Shown here: one piece after another, positions 1 to 11,719 of the stretch
Layout of the letters: every line of letters begins with the position of its first letter
How positions within the stretch are numbered: position 1 is the first letter of the stretch
From: Plectrocnemia conspersa
Lineage: Eukaryota > Arthropoda > Insecta > Trichoptera > Polycentropodidae
DNA: 64,000 nt
Assembly: GCA_009617715.1 (NCBI GenBank)
Contig: VTFK01000026.1
Coordinates: 992,001 to 1,056,000 of the forward strand
Direction of reading: 5' to 3'
Notes under the pieces: model-generated
The model's database searches: none
Seen by the model: the letters and a program-made list of their open reading frames with translations, nothing else
Told to the model about the DNA's origin: nothing
Translations under genes and position numbers: made by a program

Positions 1-587
1 ACCGCCCTAGACAGTTTTATTATTGCATTTAAATTGCGCTTAATTATTCGCCAAATGTCGATGCGATTTTTATTATACCGTAAAATATCTAATTGACGAG
101 TTTAAGACGTAACGCCGGAGCGTGACGGAACTGAAACGTGTAAGTGATAAAATGTCATGGTCGAATGTCAGACGATTTTTTTGCAATGGAAACCATCCGT
201 TTACATATAAAAAACACTCACAAGTAAGATTAGGTAATTGAATTTTTTCTATGGTACTGTAGGTTGATGCATTTTTGTGTATTTTCGCCTTAGATCAGCG
301 GTGTTTTTATTGTTTATTTTATGTGTTTTTACTTGAATAGTTAAATAATATATATGGTATTTTAATTTAATATTTTACTGCAGAACAGTATTGCTGTTTC
401 ACAGTAAACTATTAACATCCGTTAGAAGTTTCTCTTCGGATATTTCAATCTTGCTTAATCTCAAATAATCGTGCAGTCTCGTATACTATCTAAGCACAAG
501 TTGTTATATTATTAATAACCGTTTATTACAATGTATATATTATATGTAATAGAATTTACTTTTATAGTTATTAGCTTATTAATATTT
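1..587. other. AT-rich non-coding DNA, possible intron
   Basis: No open frame of note on either strand and no recognisable repeat. The stretch ends in a pyrimidine-rich tract at about 584-600 that leads into a splice-acceptor-like site, so it could be the end of an intron of a + strand gene lying mostly outside the window. That reading is inference. Confidence 0.3.
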
Positions 588-700
588 TTTTTTCTCCTTA
601 CAGATTTTTCTACTGCTTCAGATTACTCCGATTCCCCTGCACATCCCCAAATACCGTGACTTCTTCGTTTGTTAACTCCGCTTTTGAAGACATTGGTTGC
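588..700 (+). other. candidate splice acceptor and terminal exon of an upstream gene
   Basis: A long T/C tract followed by CCTTACAG at 596-603 is a good match to an insect 3' splice site. The sequence after it is less AT-rich than its surroundings. All three frames stay open for at least 18 codons: one reads a serine/proline-rich tail ending at about 658, another reads ...PLHIPKYRDFFVC and stops at about 675, and the third runs to about 706. I recognise none of these peptides and no canonical AATAAA follows closely. It may be the last coding exon of a gene transcribed rightward, or a chance acceptor-like site in AT-rich DNA. Confidence 0.22.
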
Positions 701-703
701 TTA

Positions 704-2202
704 TGAATGTAAATATTTTTTGAATATCTAATTTTACTAATGATAACATATACCTATACGATAATATGTAATTTTAAATGTAATAATTATGTATAAACCG
801 TGACTTGTGTTATGTTATAAATGTATGCAATTTCAAGTTAACCGAATCGAAGTCAGAGAACAGTGATAATACATAATATTATACATTATGTAATTTATAC
901 ATGCACGTGTATATTCAACAATGGCAATAGAGAAATTCGAAAATTGGAGATTCTGCGCTGACTCATCTTCGATTATGGTTAACGTTTCACAGCTGTTGCC
1001 GACTTAATGCTGAACACGGAAGCTGCATTTTCACGTCGAAAATATCATTTCACCATGACTGTATCGCAGTTAAATTTAACCATTTGTATAAGCCCCCGCC
1101 GATTTTTCTTTTGTCCACTTAATTAAAAAAAACGATCGATACCCAACGAACGACAGGCGCAATTTATTGCAAAAATCGGTAACGCCAGTTTAATTGTATC
1201 TGCTGATCGAATGTGCTTATAAGAAAACAATTTCGCGGTGAAATCGTACCAACGGGATATTTGCAATCAATATATCCACATTTGTATGTTGAGTTTTGGA
1301 TGTGTTAATGCGCAGTAATTTTGATGGTGATTATACGACCGTTAATATCGCGGTTTGGTTAATTTAAGCGAGATTAGATTCGGTGCATAGAACTGTACTG
1401 TATATAATGAACAGTTTTTTTTAATAATTTTCATGTTAATCATAAGTATGTTTATACATAGTAATTATAAACATCATGTGTTTTATATGAAACTATTTTT
1501 TAATAGAATTGAATATTAAATTATTAAATTATTCATACATATAAAGATAAATATATCTCATTTAAATAGCTAGTCTTTTAAATATGCTATAAAAATAAAC
1601 CATGACGAAAATAAAAGTTCATTTTAAATAAGAATTAATGGAATTTTAACTTTTCATTGTAATAAATACTAACATACCCTCCAAAAAGTTAGAAAACTAC
1701 CTCTCATAATTAACGCATTTTATTCGTTATTTAGCAATAATACTTTATGAGATGCCAACATTTAAAATATCGTTCGGAATCTTGAAAAAAGGGTTTAAAT
1801 AAATTTATTATTAGTTAATGTATAAATTAGCAATAATTGGCATAATAAATGTTAGTTAAATGCTAAAAGTCTCCTGTAAAATTAAGAAACTTTTTCAAAT
1901 GCTTATAGAAAAGCATTAACAACATACCATATATTTAGTAAGTCTTTCAAAACATGTGTTTTCAAGATGTAGTTCAAATAATTGTATAAAAAAGTACGAT
2001 GTCTTTTGAAATTAGATTTTTGTTGTATCAATGAAAAAGTGGATTAAATTAATATCTTGATTCAAGAAAAAATTCCGTTGGTTATAAATTAATTACTAAT
2101 ATGATATATACAATTTCGGAATTTTTTTTTGTAAAGGGCTAGATCATACATATTTTAGATTTGGTGGACCATTAAGTAAATTCGATTATATTTATATAGA
2201 TC
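704..2202. other. AT-rich intergenic DNA
   Basis: Read on both strands: only short frames, no splice-site pairs and no recognised repeat family. The block 950-1380 is slightly less AT-rich than its surroundings, but nothing in it can be named. Confidence 0.5.
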
Positions 2203-3000
2203 AGGGGTGGCAAATTATTTTGTCACTACGGGCGACCTGCTTTTTAAATTATTTGTTCTACTAACATTAAATGTGTTAAGTAATCTTAATAAAAGTAGTA
2301 ATTTAAAGCCAAAAATAAGTTTAAATTTAAAATAAACATAGATAATACCAATTTCTATTAAATACCAAGTTATTATAATTAAAAATAAAACAAAAGGGAT
2401 TTTTATTATTTTATTTCTGGCGGGCGACTAAGAATAGTTACGCGGTCGACTGGTCATAAGTAGCTAAGGACAGTTAAAAAAATCAAATTAAAACTATCGT
2501 GGCCTAGCCATTAAACCGCTGAATGATCCAGATGATTTGGCTTTCATTTCTTAATGAACAAAATCATGAAATTGACGACGTTAAGTCCACAAAAGCGAAT
2601 AAATATCATCTCTGACAGAACTGGTTTAATAACACATTAAAGCTTGCGATATATCCCACAAAGACCCTGTTGATGAATAATAAAATAAATAATCAAGGCT
2701 TTTAAATAATCAACACCTTCAATTTTCATAAGCCTCATATTTTTTTGAATCACTCGAAATCATTTGCCTTGCTATTCAATTGGCTATTGATGTTCGCTGA
2801 AATGCTGAAAGATTTAAATATATTTTACTGCAATAATCAAACAGAGATCTATTAATTCATCATCGGTCAATAGCTTTTGATTATTAGTTAATAAATAAGC
2901 TATTTGTAGGATTTGATCCTCATTTTCCTTTTTTTTATTTTCACTGAAAAAATGCGTTGTGGTGAAAACTTCCGTTTTGAACTTTTAAACTTTTCTAATC
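2203..3000 (-). mobile_element. degraded hAT-superfamily transposon
   Basis: The left edge at 2203 reads CAGGGGTGGCAAA, a typical hAT terminal inverted repeat beginning CAG, with subterminal GGGCGAC repeats at about 2229 and 2421. Antisense coding remnants of the transposase follow (separate entry). I could not find the opposite terminal repeat, so the right limit is set by the last protein similarity and the real element may extend further. It is old, with many stops and missing central parts. Confidence 0.6.
2535..3000 (-). pseudogene. hAT transposase relic (GTF2I-repeat/ZBED-like type)
   Basis: Translating the minus strand gives pieces recognisable from the domesticated or autonomous hAT transposases annotated as 'general transcription factor II-I repeat domain-containing 2-like'. 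Near 2960-2830 a helical segment contains QIAYLLTNNQKLLTDDELI, corresponding to the conserved block after the zinc-finger region (family pattern: A..IAK..KPFTDGE). Near 2675-2545 the segment HQQGLCG...VIKP.LSEMIFIR..GLN corresponds to the conserved HQQxLCxK...VNFIRxxGLNHRQF block. Stops interrupt both, and the catalytic region between them is lost, so no functional product is possible. The assignment comes from remembered family motifs, not a database search. Confidence 0.6.
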
Positions 3001-3665
3001 GTTGCTTTTACGCAAGCTGGTAATATTATGTCGAGTGATATCAGATATATTTTACAATTTAAATGATTCAAGTGGATTACTGCTGCATAAACTAACCATT
3101 AATAATGGTAGTCCTATTATGTTGCTATAAAATTTGGATCCACCTAAGCTGTGTAATGAAATTGGTTAAACTTAAACTGTAGTTTGTACGGCTTTTTTGC
3201 TTCCTTTATCTAAAATATCTATTAGTTTTGTTTCATCAAAATAATGTTTATAGTAAAACGTTGAAATTTATTACCAGCCAGTTACGAAAAGTAGTTTTTC
3301 TATACCATAACATTTTAATTTAATTTAAATAAATAGCTAAACTATATGTTTAATGAAAGGTCAGACTTTTGATCCATATGGTCTACTTTGAGTGAAAAAG
3401 TAATCACCTAACCATTTATTATAAAAAAGTTGAACCGATTTGGCTTCGTCTGCTATATATGTTTAATTTTATGGTATATAAATTATAACATTCACCCAAG
3501 TGTAATGCCTCCAACATAAAATCTGAGATATAAGTACATATCGTAAAAGCTTTGAAGGCTCCTTATATTTACGCCAATTTCCCATTAACAGTAAAGTATT
3601 GCAAATTCAGCGTATGTAATTTGCTTTAAAATATTGTAATTTCCCTTCGATGTGTATAATTTCAG
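3001..3665. other. AT-rich DNA
   Basis: No gene seen. It may include the undetected remainder of the adjacent hAT relic. The last bases, 3640-3665, form a pyrimidine-rich run ending in TTTCAG, see the next entry. Confidence 0.4.
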
Positions 3666-3952
3666 CACTGCATTCGTCTTAACCCTTGCTCAAGGCAGCT
3701 GAGCAAACAGCAGCAGTCTCGATCGCGTGCCTTTTCTGCGATAGCTCGTGTTGGTCTGCGTTTTTTTGTATTCGTTCCGCCGACCCAGTCCGGCCCTGCA
3801 CCGAAACCAGTTTGTTCGGTCGCGGGAATCGCGAATTTTGGCAACGTCTCGAAACGCTGTGTGCACTGCCGAAACCGCAGATACTACACAACCGATTAGA
3901 TACCGAACGCGTGCAAACACTGACGCTTGTGCAAATATCAACGCCTGTCTGG
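3666..3952 (+). other. GC-richer island with flanking splice-like sites; candidate non-coding exon or enhancer
   Basis: This block stands out from the AT-rich surroundings. It is preceded by ATAATTTCAG (acceptor-like, 3656-3665) and ends at TCTGG|GTAGGC (donor-like GT at 3953). Frames are open on both strands, as expected from the lower stop density of GC-richer DNA, and none encodes a recognisable protein. The candidates are a non-coding 5' exon of a + strand transcript or a conserved regulatory element. Splice-like sites are common by chance, so confidence is low. Confidence 0.25.
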
Positions 3953-6350
3953 GTAGGCTTTTTACACTGTTTACATTACAATATAAGGCGATTTTTATAT
4001 GATTTCGATCTATATCAATACAAAAAACATAATATTTAAAGAACGTAATAAGTGAGGCGTCGCGACAGCGACTGTGCGCATTTGCCTTGTTCTTGCTTTG
4101 CGTGTTTGTGTATCTTACAGTTTATTTAATATTAGTGATGTTGTGTGAATTAAAAACTGATCAATATTCTTATTTGTGTTAGATCTACAATGAAAGTTTG
4201 AAAGTTAATATAATCCATGAGGGATTCAATAGCAATTGATATGTGTATAGATGTTTATTCTTAAAATTTTATAAAATTTCAAAGGCTCATTTGTAATTTT
4301 GATGATCCTAAATGTAAATTGGTTAACTTTACTATTTGATAAATATGAATTAATATAATAAAATTAATTTGGCATAATAAATCCACATACAGAACTTTCA
4401 GCGTGCTTTCTTTTAATATCTTACCATTTTTTTCTTAAACGGCTACCCACTACAATATTGATATGACATTGATATAACTTCAATTGAATTTTATATTTTA
4501 ATTGCACTGATAATTCATGAAATAGCAGCACTTAAAAATTTTTTTGGTATGTAATATATAAGTATATTTTATTCAATTTTTCAACAACCAATCACAAGAT
4601 ATTTTAAAATGAGTTTTCCTTATCGATTTGTCATTGCATTTAACGTAGGTCGTAAATATCGTTTAATTGCGCCGGTCATATATGGTTGTTAGCCAATAGT
4701 TTATGTATTATATTATACTAACGTTGTTAACTTTTACTACAAAAAAGCGATTAGCTCGCGTTGCCACAAGCCATTCACTAACGTACTAATTTTCATAAAA
4801 CTGTATTTTTTCATACCCCTTAAACGTAGTTTAAGATTTACGACTTGTACTCGATGCATATACTTGTTTGTACGTTCAGTACCCACAACTTTTCTAAATG
4901 TCAAACGTATGCATCGTTCGAGCGTTATTAGCGAAAGTACAATAACAGCCAAATGTCAAACGCGTCGAACGTAATTTATTATAGTCTTTCACGTGCTTGT
5001 GTTTGTGCATTATTGAATTTTTGCTCGTTTTCGTATTATTTTGCACGGCGCGATTCAGACGAATAAATCAAGTTTTTGGCTTAAAAAATTACGCCCACGT
5101 ATAGCATCAAAATGTTTTCTCTCCTCACACGTACAAGCTTCCTACATTGGAAATTATGTTTGTGTTCAAAAAATACATACAATAGGTAAATGCAATATGT
5201 AATAAACGAATCGATTAACCTTGTTTCGTTCTCCCATGAATGACGTCGTGTGAAAATTTATTCATGTACACGCTGAATCCGTGTCATGATTGGAACATTG
5301 TGTTTTTTGTATCGATTTTTTACCACGAATTCTGAATATTTTTCAGGTTTTTTACCATAAGAAATATGAATAAAATATTTTGTTAATTAAGAAGTAGGTT
5401 TTAAAAGCAATCGAGTCATTAAAAGGCGCTTTTTATGTAAAAGTGTATTTATATATATTTTTTGCAATTTGTTGTAAGTTAATTTTAAATATTTAAGCTT
5501 TTAACGAAAAAAAATCGCCCTACTTTATTTTAAACTGCCATTTATGTAATACATTTTTTTTCGTAGTACTAATAATATATTTTTTTTGGTATTACTATGT
5601 ACATTTATTTTTTATTGGATTATTCGGTTTCGACCCTGTTTATTTGTGAGTATTTTAGACACTCCGCTAGCGATATTGCTAAATAAAATTGCAATAAGCT
5701 CTAAAGCTCCTGACAAAGGTATTGGAAAAGTTGCTTAAATCGAAAAATCAAATTTCTGATATTTTAGTACACACTATCGCCTTGAAATATATGAGTCAGG
5801 ATCGTTTACTTTATTGACATTATATATAATACATATGTAATTTTTTTACAACCAACTAAATTGCATTGCACAATTTTTTTGTATATTCATATTCTTATGG
5901 TAGTACACATTGATTCAGTGAATTTAAAAACCAGAAAACCTAACTTTTTCTTTGTTCATTATTTAGTTAACTGAGTAACATAATCATTCTGCAACTGACA
6001 TCGATTTTGTGTCGATTAAAAATATGTATAATATATTTACAATACAGATTATCATTTTTTTTATTTATTATGAAAATATGTGATCCTCATTTGCTTTTGG
6101 AAATCTCTCAATTATTGTGCTGTTATATTCAAATCCTTTTTGATCAATGTCTTGTTAGTATCTTCTTTACTTGTATTCTCACTCTCTTTCTCTTCTGTTT
6201 TTGAGACAATCAACATGATATCAACATTATTAACGACAATAATTTGTTAAAAAAGTATATGTATAAATGCTTCCGATAAAAATATCTCTACTGTTGCAAT
6301 AAAATTGAAGCCTGCCAATGTAAGACGCAAACTTTTCAATTAGATATCGG
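3953..6350. other. AT-rich non-coding DNA
   Basis: No gene or named repeat recognised. A short less AT-rich segment lies at 4620-5130. Runs of A and T are frequent. Confidence 0.5.
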
Positions 6351-6830
6351 TGTATTAGGTCGGCCATTCACTGCATTCGCAAATTGTTGAGAGCGTTTGT
6401 AAAAGGGCCGCTTCCTCGTTTCTATGGCGGAAACTTTGACACCCATTTATGGAATCCGTGAACTTGTCGCGAGCTTTATCCTGCGCACAGGCAATGGCAT
6501 TTGCACCGCAATTTCTTCCCCGAGCTTTTCAATAGGCTCGAGAAGTTTACCGAGCTCTCTCGCCTCCGGTCTAACGAAGGAGACTAGACAATGGGCGTCG
6601 GCGACCTTCCTCCCGTTCCCACTCATTGTTTACTTTATAAATTACGAATGAAGTCCCCTATTGAACCGTTTGACAACTCAATTTACTCCGACGAGCAGCA
6701 CACGTACCGCGCCCGTTCCTAAACGAAAATTTATTCCCATTATAAAATTGGTGTTTTTGATGCTAGCACGCGTCCGACATGGTGCCTAAACTCGGCGTGT
6801 AATTACCCCGCTACCCGAAAATAAACTTTT
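6351..6830. other. GC-richer island, possible regulatory element
   Basis: A sharply bounded, GC-richer block in AT-rich DNA. The + frame from 6424 (75 codons) has no similarity I recognise. There is no TATA box or convincing splice site. It could be a conserved non-coding element; only cross-species alignment would tell. Confidence 0.3.
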
Positions 6831-7308
6831 ACGACCGTCTATTTTAATAAAGAAAACGTATCCACTGCATTGAGATGTAATAGACCGCGAATTTAATAAT
6901 TGCTTATCCTGAATTTTGTTGTTATAAAATTCGGATAGTATTCGGAAACCAATCATCGTCGTTATTGTTAAGGCCTATAATGCCTCCAGTAGTATCATTG
7001 GATACTCCTATATCTACCATATTTTCTTTGCCCCTCTTATACTATAATTTTCAATTTTATTTTAGATCCAAAATAACACATATTTTTTAATATTTTATAT
7101 CGTTATATAACTATATTGAAAGCTTATTTTAAATAATTCGTTAAGTTCCATATCTTTCCTTCTTGCATTCTCTAGTAATTACTTACTGAAGTCTTCGTAC
7201 AACTTCAACGATATGTATTGTACATAACCAGTAAGAGCCTTGTGTGCTAACACATGAGTCTCTAAAATATCTTCTAACAGAGGAGTAGTAGGTCTGACAG
7301 TTTTCTTA
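6831..7308. other. AT-rich DNA
   Basis: Nothing recognisable on either strand. Confidence 0.45.
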
Positions 7309-7830
7309 CGATATTTGCCTCCCTTGAATTTGGCTAGAAAAATGCGTATCATTTAACCCTTTGAGTAATTTATACACATTTTACATATTTTCCCATAATT
7401 ATTTATTATTATTTTATATTGCATTTATAGTTAATTATAGGAAGAAATAAATAATTCTCAACGTTGTATTGCTTTGATTTATTTTATTACTTTTTTGTAT
7501 TAGTATGTTTTAATAATATATTTTACCATTTTTTTGCTATTAAATTTCGTTAATTTATTTTACATATTCTTTATATATTATTCAGTTTTTGTGGAAAAAC
7601 TGAAATGCCGTCTCTGATTCTAAAATTTAAATTCTCGGGTTATCCCTTAAATAAAATATAAAAAAAACTGTCTCGAATACATCCCAAAAATATTTTTTAA
7701 AATACGCTATTTCAGTGATATATTTTAGTAGTAGATATATTTTTTTTACCAGTGTAAATATAATTTATCTGGCAGGTGCTAGTAAAATTATATGATTTCA
7801 AGTTTTCCATACTTAGTAATATAAACATTT
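7309..7830 (+). repeat. dispersed repeat family R3, copy 1
   Basis: The segment shares several blocks, in the same order, with 61790-62110: TTGGCTAGAAAAATGC near the start, then the 'ctctgattctaaa', 'tctcgaat..atccc' and 'aatttatctggca.gtgctag' blocks. Shorter pieces recur at 34490-34620. It is an old non-coding interspersed repeat of unknown class; I saw no coding capacity or clear terminal repeats. Confidence 0.6.
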
Positions 7831-7887
7831 ACGTACTAATCATTATTTATTTACATGCGATGTAGACATTTTACAGTGAAGCTATAA

Positions 7888-8216
7888 CGCGTGGTAACGA
7901 GTGTTTGTACTGCGAAGGCGCCGACACGATTTTATTGCTTTTGACGTAGATTTTTGACTTCTGAGAAGGGATAATTGTTTTTTGCGCTTTCCTATTGGTC
8001 AAATGTGATTTATTCGATTCTTGCTTATTCGTAATATTGTTATAAAGAGTCTTAATGTAAACTTTAGATAACCGAGCGTTTCCACTACGACGGCGACGGC
8101 ACGATTTTATTGCTTTTGTCTTATAATAAGGGATAAATATTTTTTGCGCTCTCTTACTGGTCAAAACTTGGTTTACATATATACTTCATTCGATTCTCGC
8201 TTATTGTAAATATACA
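7888..8216 (+). repeat. R4 MITE-like repeat, tandemly duplicated
   Basis: Two imperfect copies lie 175 bp apart. The shared core is CACGATTTTATTGCTTTTG, at 7925 and again at about 8100, each followed by 'gggataa...tttttgcgct...ctattggtca'. The same family occurs inside the hAT-like element at 22.8 kb and, in the opposite orientation, at 62470-62580. The GC-rich motif GGCGCCG or GGCGACGG next to an AT-rich body is diagnostic within this window. No protein is encoded. Confidence 0.65.
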
Positions 8217-11200
8217 GAAAAGTGTTTCACTGGTCCTTCGTAAGCTCCAGTAAGACAAGCCTTCCCGCGAGCTTAAAGTCACACGCGAACAAATAAATCG
8301 CAATTTCTTGAGGAAAGAAGTCATTTCATTAGCTTTCGTAAAATAATAAACGGGTACAAATGGGTGAAGGGAGAATAATAATCAATGTCATAGGACTCCC
8401 GTATATATTCATTTTTTAAATATATTCTAAATTATTTTATTACTGTAGTATTTCTATAAAGTAGAAAACATATTTGCTAAAATGTTGTGGGGGGGGGGGG
8501 TTATGAAATTTTCACAGATTATATTATTTTGTGAAATTTTTAGCTAAATTTACTTTGCAACATTCTTTTAAATGTAAATGACGAGAATGTAATCGAATAA
8601 TATTCACTCGCTGCACATCTCAAAACGTTTTACATATTCCTTATAACTTAATAATTATTCTGGAGTTGTAATTTTGGACATGAACTCTGAAAACAACAGA
8701 GAATTTTACGCATATCAGAGTTAAAAATCAACGTCTAATAAACGCGTTATTCGCAATCATTGGACTCGGCATAAATTTGAAAGCTCCCCTTTTCCGAACA
8801 CGCATCGGACGGGGTCGCTCGTAGTCAAATTATCAGAGAGATTGTTAACGGTGACCCCTCGGACCCCCGGCTTTCGCCAGAGGTTTGATGATGTAGTAAC
8901 GTCCATTTGTTTTTTGATCACGTACTTAGAGCTTTCGCTTAATGGCCGGGATTGGCGAAATGAAAAAATCCCCATTAACCCTCTCTCTCTCGTTAAACGT
9001 GCGCGTTTTGGCGTTCGATAAGAATTTAATTGTAATTAGTTCAATTTTCTGCTTAAAATTCGTAAAACGCAATCGCCGTTAAATCAAGAGCGCTCTCGAC
9101 TACTTATGGCGATGCACTCGAGCGATTTGATTGTTAAAATCATCATCATCGTCGCGGTTTTATCTCGTTTTATGCAATAAACGATTAATTGCGACACAAT
9201 TTGCCGTTGCGCAAACGAGCGTTTCGATCGAAAACGAAATTCTTTGTTGTGCATTCGAAAGTCTCGACGTTATTATAAGTCCGTGTTTTTTATTTATTAT
9301 TATTCGCCGGAGTTACGTAACCATTTCGGCGTCGTTGCACATGACCGAATAAATATTTGCACGAGTCACGCTAATAAATGATACCGGACCGAACTGCATG
9401 CCGTGAGTTTTGATGCGAACGTTGACTTATCACGAGTATCGTGAAATATCATATGATAAGGCTCTGCGGTGTTATGTTAGTTGCGACAAATTTTACTTAT
9501 ATAGAGATCGGTGTTATTTTTTACAATGCCTATTGGATCGGTGCTGTTATTGAGCCCGACGTTGCATGGATCAGAATCATTCAGCCGGTTTTATGGAGGC
9601 AATTTTTTTAAATAGACAGGATTAGAACGGACAACAAAACGTTAAATAAAAAAGTCCACATGGCAGGCCCGCTCGAAATGTGCGCTTTTAAAAGAGCCAA
9701 AATAAACGACTCAAAAAACTGGCCCGATGAATGTACGTATTGTTTTATTTTACTGCTCACTGTGATAATAAATTCTTATCGGCGTGTTAAAGCTAATTTT
9801 AGATAAATTTTCAAAATATCTACAGTTTACTAACATATAAATCAAATATGACGCTCGTATGCAAATGTTTGCTGTTGTAGCGTTTTCGTACACTCACAAT
9901 ACTTACATCTCAGAGATAATTGCTCGCGAGTTTGTCAGGCATTTGTCATAATTAGCGAAGACTCGGCACTTCTGCATAGACGTCGATTAAATGAGTCCCA
10001 CGCAAGCGTGGGACGAGGTGCGTTTTAAAAACGTCGAGACACTCGAATTGTAGGTCAGTGAGTTTAAAAGAAAAATACTAAGAATATAGAGCTATTACAC
10101 ACAATTTTCATTGCGTCCTTAATTATTGAAAAATGTGACAGACTCTGGAGATGAACGCAGAATTAAGACTGTGTTTATTTTCCTTCACCTGTTCCTCCAC
10201 CTCTGTCCTGTTTATTCTTCTGGCACATTGCCCATAGATCTGTTCTTCTCTGTTTCCAAAAATTGCATAATACATCTCGAGCGCAGAGAAGAAAGCTCCT
10301 GTGACATTGAAGTATTACTTTGACGACCCATCCGTGATTATTTTAGTAACATGACTTGTAAGAAATTTATATATTATGTTAAATTGCTGCTTTTTTGGGA
10401 TTTACAAAAACATTATGATCCTGTATAATCCATCGCTATTTTAACTCTTGTGAACGTATAGAATATGTTGTAACTTCATCAAATGTTATTAAAGACTAGT
10501 AAAATATCATGTACTGATCTCATTACGATAGTTTTTACGATGATATACACATTCTTTGTAAGTATGTACCAAATGTGGATCTAAAGCATACATCAATAGC
10601 GTAAAAGCTGTGGATAAAACACCTAAATTCTATATACCAACAAAAAGAAAAACATAAAAGTAGAACGTGCTTAGTTATGCAGGCAAATAGTCACTGTTTA
10701 TTATAAGTACAGGTGTAATAAATGTTTATATACAACATGTGCTTTTTAATTTACACTTGATTTATTAAGCAAATAATCGGTCTCTCTTCACAAATAACAT
10801 AGACATACAATAAATATGTTTTTTTAATAAATCATCTTATCTATTATCACAAAATCCATGCTGTCCCAAACACAGCCCGTAAAACGATTTTGGCTCTTGC
10901 TTTTAATTTTAGAGTATCGAATAAATTACCTGCCATTGACAAATATTTTCTTCGTGTGATTTTTAGAGAATCTTATGAATTGGCTGATATTTACTAATAT
11001 TTTTTTTCATTGTCACTTTAATCGCAATCGTAAAGCAGCATTCAATACAGACACATCAAGTATCTGTATTGAATGCCGCCTTAGAGTATCTACAATTGAA
11101 CGGCACTGTTATACAATATTTATTAAATTTGAGTTTAAAATTCTACCATAAATATCAGACAACATGACAAGAAAATAACTCTTAAAAAATGTATAGTAAT

Positions 11201-11719
11201 TATCGAATTCAAAGAATTAAAAAATTCCTTACCGATAGATAAAATAGTTTATGGCAATTTGTGCTACTGGCCGATAGATGGTTAGAAAAACGTTATTTTA
11301 TAAAATAGCCAAAAGATTACTTTGTTTATTTAAGTTTATTTTGGAAATAAAAGTCATTTTACCATTTTAAATTAAATAAATTTTAGTCTTTTTACTATTT
11401 CCATACTAATGTTTTTTAATTTAGGTACTGAAAACTAGTGTTTTTCAAATTCTATTTAATCTGTAAGATCGGAATTTGTGATTATTATATATAAAAATAA
11501 TTGCATTTTTTTAGATTTTTTCTAATCTTTCAGATGGATATCGTGTTGAATAATTAATATAAAATTTAGTTAAGTTGGGTTAACATAGTTATATATATTG
11601 ATTGTAAGCTGTAATAATAGTTAATATTTAAATACATGGATATTAGTAATTTAAGAGATTTTTATTTGCTTATCAAATCTATATAATTTCATATGAAATT
11701 ATTAAAGATTATCTGTACT
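8217..11719. other. mixed non-coding DNA with a GC-richer section
   Basis: The stretch holds a run of 12 G at 8489-8500. A moderately GC-richer section at 8750-9480 contains open but unrecognised frames on both strands, and there is a short hairpin palindrome at 9995-10014 (separate entry). The remainder, 10020-11719, is AT-rich. A pyrimidine-rich segment at 10170-10260 has no associated exon that I can support. Confidence 0.45.
9995..10014. repeat. 20-bp GC-rich palindrome
   Basis: GTCCCACGCAAGCGTGGGAC: two 9-base complementary arms around a 2-base centre. It is a possible dimeric transcription-factor site rather than an RNA hairpin, because a 2-nt loop is too tight. Confidence 0.6.

Noticed and set aside
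8489..8500. Run of 12 G as a quadruplex
   Set aside because: A single homopolymer without spaced G-tracts; more likely a mononucleotide repeat or sequencing-prone site.
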